64,000 nt of DNA from Nocardioides rotundus. GTDB taxonomy: Bacteria > Actinomycetota > Actinomycetes > Propionibacteriales > Nocardioidaceae. The position numbers and the translations under genes were made by a program. The stretch lies in NCBI RefSeq assembly GCF_019931675.1, contig NZ_CP082922.1, positions 2,805,001 through 2,869,000 of the forward strand, given 5' to 3'. Every line of letters starts with the position of its first letter. Within the stretch, counting starts at the first letter, position 1. This document shows positions 58,492-64,000 of this stretch, in pieces. The notes under the pieces were generated by a model. The model saw only the letters and a list, made by a program, of their open reading frames with translations, was not told the DNA's origin and did not search any database.

Positions 58492-58884
58492 TCAGACCCG
58501 CGGCGAACGGACTCCCAGAATCCTGGCGACGGTATCGGCGAGGGCTGCACCGTCCCGAACGCCTCGACCGCTGAGCTCCAGAAGGAGCTCGGGCAGGTTC
58601 CAGCCCTCGAACTTGAGCCGGCACAGGCCGGCGGATGCGTCGATCTCGACCCAGTAGTCGATGCAGGGCGTGTCCGGCCAGCCGTCGCCGTACTCCTCCT
58701 CGATCCCGCTGTCGGGATACCTCGACGCGAACTTCTGCGGATCCGCCTCCCACAGCAGGGCCGTGACGACGGTCGGCTCCTGGGCGTCATACATCACCTG
58801 GTGGACGAACCCGACGTCCGCCGCCTGGAACACCGGGTCACAGGCTCGGATGATCTCGGCGACCCACGCGGTGTCTGGCTGCAT
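58492..58884 (-). CDS. Hypothetical protein of 130 residues
   Basis: A soluble acidic protein, MQPDTAWVAEIIRACDPVFQAADVGFVHQVMYDAQ at the start, with an aromatic middle (YGDGWPDTPCIDYWVEIDASAG) and a helical tail. I do not recognise a family. TAGCGT (58897-58892) is 7 nt before the ATG, the leaderless pattern of neighbouring genes, and codon use is normal, so it is likely real. It sits just after proB where mycobacteria carry other genes. Confidence 0.75.
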   Translation of the reverse strand: MQPDTAWVAEIIRACDPVFQAADVGFVHQVMYDAQEPTVVTALLWEADPQKFASRYPDSGIEEEYGDGWPDTPCIDYWVEIDASAGLCRLKFEGWNLPELLLELSGRGVRDGAALADTVARILGVRSPRV

Positions 58885-58920
58885 GTCGAGAAGCGTACGG
58901 CGAATGAGTGCCGCCGCCCC

Positions 58921-60030
58921 TCAGAGCAGGACCAGGTCGTCGCGGTGGACGACCTCGCGCTCGTACGCCGCCCCCAGCTCGCGCTTGAGGTCGCCGGTGG
59001 AGCGCCCGAGGAGCGCCGGCACCTCCTCGGCGTCGAAGTTCACCAGCCCCCGGGCGACCGGGAGGCCGTCCGGGTCCAGGAGATCCACCGGGTCGCCGGC
59101 GATGAAGGTGCCGGACAGCCCGGTCACCCCGGCCGCGAGCAGGGAGGCGCCGCGCTGGGTCACCGCGCGCACCGCTCCGGCGTCGAGGGTGAGCGAGCCC
59201 AGCGGCTCGGTGGCGTGCTTGAGCCACAGCAGCCGGCTCGGCCGCCGCTTGCCGGTCGGCCGGAAGAGCGTGCCGACCTCCTCCCCGGCCAGCGCGGCGC
59301 CGGCGCGGTCGGCCGAGGTCAGCACGACCGGGATCCCTGCGCCGGTCGCGATCCGCGCGGCCTCCACCTTGGTGACCATGCCCCCGGTCCCGACCCCGGC
59401 GGCGCCGGTGGAGCCGATCGAGATGGTCTCCAGCACCGACCAGTCGGAGACCTCTGGCACCAGGCGGGTGCCGGGGGCGGTCGGCGGGCCGTCGTACAAC
59501 CCGTCCACGTCGGAGAGCAGCACCAGCAGGTCGGCGTGCACCAGGTGCGCCACCAGCGCGGCCAGCCGGTCGTTGTCGCCGAAGCGGATCTCGCTGGTCG
59601 CGACCGTGTCGTTCTCGTTGACGATCGGCAGGGTGCCGAGCTCGAGCAGCTTGGCGAAGGTCTGGTGGGCGTTGCGGTAGTGCGAGCGCCGGGTCACGTC
59701 GTCCACGGTGAGCAGCACCTGGCCGGCGACCACGCCGTGCCGGGCGAGCTCCTCGGTGTAGCGGTGCACCAGCAGCCCCTGCCCCACCGCGGCCGCGGCC
59801 TGCTGCGCGGGCAGCGCCCGCGGCCGTCGCTTGAGGTGCAGCGGCGCCAGCCCGGCGGCGATGGCCCCGGAGGAGACCAGCACGACCTCCACGCCGCGCG
59901 CTCGGGCGCCAGCGAGTACGTCGACCAGCTCGTGCACGCGGTCGGGGTCGATGCCGCCCTCGGCCGTGGTCAGCGACGACGAGCCCACCTTGACCACGAC
60001 ACGGCGGGCCGCGGTGACCGGCTCCCTCAT
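58921..60030 (-). CDS. proB: Glutamate 5-kinase
   Basis: A 369-residue kinase, the first step of proline synthesis. The amino-acid-kinase domain (about 1-255) has [55 protein letters not shown] and [20 protein letters not shown]; a PUA domain occupies about 275-355 ([30 protein letters not shown]). proA is not in the window. Its ATG overlaps the obgE stop (ATGA), giving the usual obgE-proB order. Confidence 0.96.
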   Translation of the reverse strand: MREPVTAARRVVVKVGSSSLTTAEGGIDPDRVHELVDVLAGARARGVEVVLVSSGAIAAGLAPLHLKRRPRALPAQQAAAAVGQGLLVHRYTEELARHGVVAGQVLLTVDDVTRRSHYRNAHQTFAKLLELGTLPIVNENDTVATSEIRFGDNDRLAALVAHLVHADLLVLLSDVDGLYDGPPTAPGTRLVPEVSDWSVLETISIGSTGAAGVGTGGMVTKVEAARIATGAGIPVVLTSADRAGAALAGEEVGTLFRPTGKRRPSRLLWLKHATEPLGSLTLDAGAVRAVTQRGASLLAAGVTGLSGTFIAGDPVDLLDPDGLPVARGLVNFDAEEVPALLGRSTGDLKRELGAAYEREVVHRDDLVLL

Positions 60031-61616
60031 GCCGAGGGGGAGTCGTCGGGGTCGCGGTCCGGGTCCTCCTCGGAGCCGATCTCGTAGGAGACCGGCCCCT
60101 GGTGCGGCCGGTTCTCCCGCGCCAGCCGCTTGTCCTGCTCGGCCCGCGCCTCCTTCGCCTCGGCGTCGATCCGGCGTGCGACGTCGGCCCGGGTCTCGCC
60201 CTCGGCGCGGTCGGCCATCGCCTCGTCGATCGCACGGCGGCGGCGCGCGGCCGGCCGCTCCTCGGCGAAGCGCTGGTCCTCGCCGCGGCGGGCCAGGATC
60301 TCCGCGCCCGCGTCCACCGCCGGGTCGAAGTCGAAGACCACCGCGTTGTCCGGGTGCCCGATCAGCACCGTGTCACCGGGGTCGGCGCCGAGCTCGAGCA
60401 GCCGCTCCTCCACCCCGAGCCGGTTGAGCCGGTCGGCGAGGAAGCCGACCGCCTCGTCGTTGGAGAAGTCGGTCTGGCGCACCCAGCGCTCCGGCTTCTG
60501 GCCGCGCACCCGCCAGCCCTCGGCGGTCTCGGTGACGGTGAAGTCCTCTCCCCCGTCGACCGAGCGGGGCCGCAGCACGATCCGCTGCGCCTCCGCGGCG
60601 GGCTTCTCCTCGCGCGCGTCGTGCACGATGTCGGCCATCGCGAAGGTCAGCTCGCGCAGCCCGGCGCCGGAGGCGGCGCTCACCGGGAAGACCCGCAGGT
60701 CGCGGCCGCGCAGCTCGTCGGCGACCATGTCCGCGATCTCCGCGCCGTCGGGGACGTCGACCTTGTTGAGGGCGACCAGGCGCGGGCGGTCCTCGAGGCC
60801 GCCGTACCTGCTCAGCTCCGCCTCGATCACGTCCAGGTCGTCGACCGGGTTGCGCCCGGGCTCGATGGTTGCGGTGTCGATGACGTGCACGATCGCCGCG
60901 CAGCGCTCGATGTGCCGCAGGAAGTCGTGCCCCAGGCCGCGGCCCTCGGCGGCGCCCTCGATGAGGCCGGGTACGTCGGCGACGGTGAACGTGGTGTCGC
61001 CGGCCCGGACGACGCCCAGGTTGGGCACCAGCGTCGTGAACGGGTAGTCGGCGATCTTGGGCCGGGCGCGCGACATGGAGGCGATCAGGCTGGACTTGCC
61101 GGCGCTGGGGAAGCCGACCAGGCCCACGTCGGCGACCACCTTCAGCTCCAGCACGACCTCGAGCTCGTCGCCGGGCTCGCCGAGCAGCGCGAAGCCCGGG
61201 GCCTTGCGCTTGCTGCTGGCCAGCGCGGCGTTGCCCAGCCCGCCGCGGCCGCCCTGGGCGATGACCATCTCGGTGCCGGCGCCGACCAGGTCGGCGAGCA
61301 CCTCCCCCTGGGGCGTGGTCACCAGGGTGCCGTCGGGGACGGGGAGCACGAGGTCGGCGCCGTGCGCGCCGTTGCGGTGCCCGCCGGCGCCCTGGCCGCC
61401 GTTCTCGGCGCGGCGCTTCGGGCTGTGGTGGTAGTCCACCAGCGTGGTCACGTCGGGGTCCACCCGCAGGATCACGCTGCCGCCGGGACCGCCGTTGCCG
61501 CCGTCGGGGCCCCCGAGCGGCTTGAACTTCTCCCGGTGCACCGACGCGACGCCGTTGCCGCCGCGGCCCGCGGCGATGTGCAGGCTCACGCGGTCCACGA
61601 AGGTCGGGATCGCCAT
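60027..61616 (-). CDS. obgE: GTPase ObgE/CgtA
   Basis: A 529-residue ribosome-associated GTPase. The glycine-rich Obg domain (about 2-158) opens [39 protein letters not shown]; the GTPase domain (about 160-335) has [30 protein letters not shown] and NKVD motifs; an OCT domain follows (to about 430) and a charged tail. It acts in large-subunit maturation and growth control. A strong AGGAGG Shine-Dalgarno sequence lies 5 nt before the ATG. A hairpin separates it from rpmA. Confidence 0.96.
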   Translation of the reverse strand: MAIPTFVDRVSLHIAAGRGGNGVASVHREKFKPLGGPDGGNGGPGGSVILRVDPDVTTLVDYHHSPKRRAENGGQGAGGHRNGAHGADLVLPVPDGTLVTTPQGEVLADLVGAGTEMVIAQGGRGGLGNAALASSKRKAPGFALLGEPGDELEVVLELKVVADVGLVGFPSAGKSSLIASMSRARPKIADYPFTTLVPNLGVVRAGDTTFTVADVPGLIEGAAEGRGLGHDFLRHIERCAAIVHVIDTATIEPGRNPVDDLDVIEAELSRYGGLEDRPRLVALNKVDVPDGAEIADMVADELRGRDLRVFPVSAASGAGLRELTFAMADIVHDAREEKPAAEAQRIVLRPRSVDGGEDFTVTETAEGWRVRGQKPERWVRQTDFSNDEAVGFLADRLNRLGVEERLLELGADPGDTVLIGHPDNAVVFDFDPAVDAGAEILARRGEDQRFAEERPAARRRRAIDEAMADRAEGETRADVARRIDAEAKEARAEQDKRLARENRPHQGPVSYEIGSEEDPDRDPDDSPSA

Positions 61617-61649
61617 CGGTGCCTCCTGGTGAGGTAGGGGGTGGAAATG

Positions 61650-61685
61650 GCACGGAGGGCGCCCCGAGCGGGGCGCCCTCCGTGC
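61650..61685 (-). terminator. Hairpin between rpmA and obgE
   Basis: A perfect 16-bp stem (GCACGGAGGGCGCCCC, 61650-61665, with 61670-61685) and 4-nt loop GAGC. It lies 24 bp after the rpmA stop. On the minus strand it is followed by CATTTCCACC, a weak U stretch, so it probably terminates or attenuates rplU-rpmA transcription before obgE. Confidence 0.75.
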
Positions 61686-61709
61686 ACGATGATCAGTGGT
61701 GCTGCCGGG

Positions 61710-61970
61710 TCACTCCGCGGCAGCGGGGACGATGTTGACGACCTTGCGGCCACGCCGCCGGCCGAACTCGACATTGCCCGCGACCAGCGCGAACAGGGTG
61801 TCGTCGCCACCGCGGCCGACGCCGGCGCCCGGGTGGAAGTGGGTGCCGCGCTGGCGGACCAGGATCTCGCCGGCGTTGACGGCCTGGCCACCGAAGCGCT
61901 TGACGCCGAGGCGCTGGGAGTTGCTGTCGCGGCCGTTCTTGGTGCTGGCCGCGCCCTTCTTGTGAGCCAT
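61710..61970 (-). CDS. rpmA: 50S ribosomal protein bL27
   Basis: An 86-residue ribosomal protein of the large subunit. The start [28 protein letters not shown] and the segment [26 protein letters not shown] are diagnostic. It contacts the peptidyl-transferase centre with its N-terminal tail. AAGGA precedes the ATG. rplU is 48 bp upstream in the same transcript. Confidence 0.98.
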   Translation of the reverse strand: MAHKKGAASTKNGRDSNSQRLGVKRFGGQAVNAGEILVRQRGTHFHPGAGVGRGGDDTLFALVAGNVEFGRRRGRKVVNIVPAAAE

Positions 61971-62018
61971 GGTTTCGAATCCTTCGTGAGTCGAGCGGGT
62001 CGAGGTCCGAGCGGGAGC

Positions 62019-62324
62019 TCAGAGCTTGATGTCGGTGACCTTGACCTGGGTGTACTTCTGCCGGTGACCCTGGCGCTTCTTGTAGCCGGTCTTGTTCTTG
62101 TACTTCTGGATGACGATCTTCTTGCCCTTGGTCTCGCCCACGACCTCGGCGGTGACCGCGGCCTTGTCCAGACCGCTGGAGGTGACGTTGTCGCCGTCGA
62201 CGACCAGCACCACCGGCAGGGTCACCGAGGAGCCCTCACCGGCGTCGGCCACGCGGTCGATCTCGATGACGTCGCCCACGGCAACCTTCTGCTGCTTGCT
62301 GCCACTGCGCACGATCGCGTACAC
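62019..62324 (-). CDS. rplU: 50S ribosomal protein bL21
   Basis: A 101-residue ribosomal protein. [24 protein letters not shown] at the start and [28 protein letters not shown] at the end are the family blocks. The GTG at 62324 has a GAGGAGAG Shine-Dalgarno sequence. It heads the rplU-rpmA transcript, following RNase E/G after a 186-bp gap. Confidence 0.98.
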   Translation of the reverse strand: MYAIVRSGSKQQKVAVGDVIEIDRVADAGEGSSVTLPVVLVVDGDNVTSSGLDKAAVTAEVVGETKGKKIVIQKYKNKTGYKKRQGHRQKYTQVKVTDIKL

Positions 62325-62510
62325 GGCGACTCACTCTCCTCGTCGGACTTCTTCGAAAACTAAAGGTCTCGCGGCCCACAGACAGCCGGCATCCGCCCGG
62401 ATCCCGGTCGGTGCCTCGCCACGGAGCACACGGACGTCGGCGCGTTCAGCACGCCGACGGTCAAGAGTACGGGATCGGCCCAGCCCGCCGCAAAACGCGG
62501 GCGGCCCGCC
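62325..62510 (-). promoter_or_regulatory. rplU 5' region and RNase E/G 3' region
   Basis: This 186-bp gap has no gene. Near the rne stop a G/C-rich hairpin (about 62480-62500, GCCCGCCGCAAAACGCGGGC) may end the RNase E/G transcript. A second hairpin CGTCGGCG...CGCCGACG (62435-62459) follows. An A/T-rich stretch with TTTAGTTTT about 30-45 nt before the rplU start may be the -10 region, or part of a leader. No ligand-binding aptamer was recognised. Confidence 0.45.
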
Positions 62511-64000
62511 TCAGCGCTTGCGCGCCCCGCGCTTCTTCACCGGCACGTGCGTCACCGTGGGCGGCTCGGCCTCGGCCGCGGGCTCGCTGCCGGGCTCGAC
62601 GTCGACCGTGCCGGGCTCCACGGCCCCCTCGTCGGGCGGGGTGCCGATGCCGGGGAGTACGTCGTCCCCGGCGGACTCCCCCGACGCGGGCTCCCCCGAC
62701 GCGGGCTGGCTGCTCGGCGGGCCGGCCGGGCGGCTGGCGCTGCGCCGGCGGGTACGGGTGACCACGGCCGGGGCGGCCGGCTGGGGGGCCCGCTCCGGCT
62801 CGGGGGCGGGCTCGCGGGTCGGCTCCTGGGCCGACTCGCGGGCCGGCTCCTGGGAGACGGGCTCGGGCGGTGTGGACGCCGCCGCCTCGGGCTGCTCGCC
62901 CTTCGGCTCCTCCGTCTTCTGCTGCTCGCCCTTCGGCTCCTGGTCCTTCTGCTCCTCGCCCTTCGGCTCCTCGGTCGCCGGCTGGCGGCCGCGGCGCGGC
63001 TTCTGGGCGGGCTTCTCCGAGGAGCCCGAACCGTCCGCGGCCTGCTCCGAGCCCGCGTCCGCAGCACCGGAGGTGTCCTCCTCGGCCTGCTCGTGCCGCG
63101 ACATGGCCGCCACGTCCTTGGGCGAGGGCGGCTTGGAGCCGTTGTCGCCGTTGTCGCCGCCCTTGCCGGAGCCGTTGCGGCCGCGGCCGCCGCGGCCACG
63201 ACGACCGCGGCGCCCGCCGCCGTCGTCGTCGCCGGAGCCCTTGGGGTCGACCGGCCGGTCCTTGATCATCAGACCACGGCCGCCGCAGTGCTCGCAGGTC
63301 TCGCTGAAGGCCTCCAGCAGACCGGTCCCGATCCGTTTGCGGGTCATCTGCACCAGGCCCAGCGAGGTCACCTCGGCGACCTGGTGGCGGGTGCGGTCCC
63401 GGCCCAGGCACTCCACCAGCCGGCGCAGCACCAGGTCCCGGTTGGACTCCAGCACCATGTCGATGAAGTCGACGACGATGATGCCGCCGATGTCGCGCAG
63501 CCGGAGCTGGCGGACGATCTCCTCGGCGGCCTCCAGGTTGTTCTTGGTGACCGTCTCCTCCAGGTTGCCGCCGGAGCCGGTGAACTTGCCGGTGTTGACG
63601 TCGACGACGGTCATCGCCTCGGTGCGGTCGATGATCAGCGACCCGCCCGAGGGCAGCCAGACCTTGCGGTCCAGGCCCTTGGCGATCTGCTCGTCGACCC
63701 GGTAGGTCGCGAAGACCGACAGCCCGTCCTGCGGTGTGTAGCGCTCCAGCCGGTCCGCGAGGTCGGGCGCGACGTGCGAGACGTAGCCCTGCACGGTGTC
63801 CCAGGCCTTCTCGCCCTCGATGACCAGCTTGCTGAAGTCCTCGGTGAAGAGGTCCCGCACGACCTTCAGGGTCAGGTCGGGCTCGCCGTAGAGCAGCTGG
63901 GGCGCCGACCCCTTGGCCTTGCGCTCGATGTCCTCCCAGCGCGCCTTGAGCCGCTCGACGTCGCGGGTGAGCTCGTCCTCGGCGGCCCCCTCGGCCGCCG
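62511..64000 (-). CDS. Ribonuclease E/G family protein (5' end outside window)
   Basis: The C-terminal 496 codons of an endoribonuclease that processes rRNA and mRNA; the frame is open through the right edge and the S1 and upstream parts are missing. Visible are the DNase I-like catalytic segment EAMTVVDVNTGKFTGSG, RLRDIGGIIVVDFIDMVLESNR with metal-binding Asp residues, and the zinc-link CEHCGGRG. The last 250 residues are a disordered tail rich in Arg/Gly (RRGRRGRGGRGR) and EPKGE repeats, probably binding RNA or partner enzymes. Whether it is the Rne or Rng type needs the missing N-terminus; long tail and position favour the Rne type. Confidence 0.9.
   Translation of the reverse strand, partial: AAEGAAEDELTRDVERLKARWEDIERKAKGSAPQLLYGEPDLTLKVVRDLFTEDFSKLVIEGEKAWDTVQGYVSHVAPDLADRLERYTPQDGLSVFATYRVDEQIAKGLDRKVWLPSGGSLIIDRTEAMTVVDVNTGKFTGSGGNLEETVTKNNLEAAEEIVRQLRLRDIGGIIVVDFIDMVLESNRDLVLRRLVECLGRDRTRHQVAEVTSLGLVQMTRKRIGTGLLEAFSETCEHCGGRGLMIKDRPVDPKGSGDDDGGGRRGRRGRGGRGRNGSGKGGDNGDNGSKPPSPKDVAAMSRHEQAEEDTSGAADAGSEQAADGSGSSEKPAQKPRRGRQPATEEPKGEEQKDQEPKGEQQKTEEPKGEQPEAAASTPPEPVSQEPARESAQEPTREPAPEPERAPQPAAPAVVTRTRRRSASRPAGPPSSQPASGEPASGESAGDDVLPGIGTPPDEGAVEPGTVDVEPGSEPAAEAEPPTVTHVPVKKRGARKR

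Noticed and set aside
62435..62459. L21 leader autoregulatory motif before rplU
   Set aside because: A hairpin is present but it does not match an r-protein leader I can recognise; described only as a hairpin.

Overview
The window is one continuous piece of a high-GC actinobacterial chromosome. Third codon positions are almost always G or C, GTG starts are common, and neighbouring genes often overlap by ATGA or GTGA. Many genes have a TANNNT box 6-8 nt before the start codon and no Shine-Dalgarno sequence, the actinobacterial leaderless pattern. Two blocks have the gene order seen in Mycobacterium and relatives: gatC-gatA-gatB with ligA, a short MetE-like gene, mnmA and a cysteine desulfurase; and RNase E/G - rplU - rpmA - obgE - proB. 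The genes look like a soil actinomycete of the Nocardioides type, but the genus is an inference.

Layout. 1-5134: a gene end, a putative lipoprotein, an aldo/keto reductase pair, a pentapeptide-repeat protein, and a biotin-uptake ECF operon (bioY-bioM-bioN) with a divergent TetR regulator and operator. 5134-6096: an IS5-type insertion sequence that landed in the stop codon of bioN. 6119-24752: a mostly minus-strand run for branched-chain amino acids and serine (ilvB-ilvN-ilvC, serA, leuB, ilvE, cimA), interspersed with an amidase, a Ser/Thr kinase, an NhaA-DsbA fusion, a MocR/YczE pair and small enzymes. Three genes of this run (ilvB, leuB, cimA) have short upstream reading frames rich in Ile, Leu and Val codons; two of them are followed by intrinsic terminators. 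24946-30465: a large secreted subtilase, a pterin dehydratase-VOC fusion and two unknown surface or secreted proteins. 30416-34458: kynureninase overlapping ilvD, an XRE regulator and a VOC protein. 34455-38868: an Asp-box propeller protein and a drug-type ABC exporter under a PadR regulator, then an EamA exporter.

38897-45666: a Tat-exported PhoD phosphatase, then a tightly overlapped operon of gpgS, a GT4 glycosyltransferase, a Gfo/Idh/MocA oxidoreductase and an MDR dehydrogenase, divergent from a gpgP-like phosphatase. GpgS and GpgP together make glucosylglycerate; the three other genes suggest a further product. 45683-58884: gatBAC, a SigE-type sigma factor with a membrane propeller protein, ligA, a small hydrolase, the MetE-like gene, mnmA, cysteine desulfurase, an isochorismatase-family hydrolase and an orphan. 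58921-64000: proB, obgE, rpmA, rplU and the 3' part of an RNase E/G gene that runs off the right edge.

The most interesting signals are the three branched-chain attenuator-type leaders (especially the cimA leader with an Ile triplet and the uncharacterised leader far upstream of leuB), the gpg locus, and the biotin operon with its tandem operator. I saw no rRNA, tRNA, CRISPR array or prophage.
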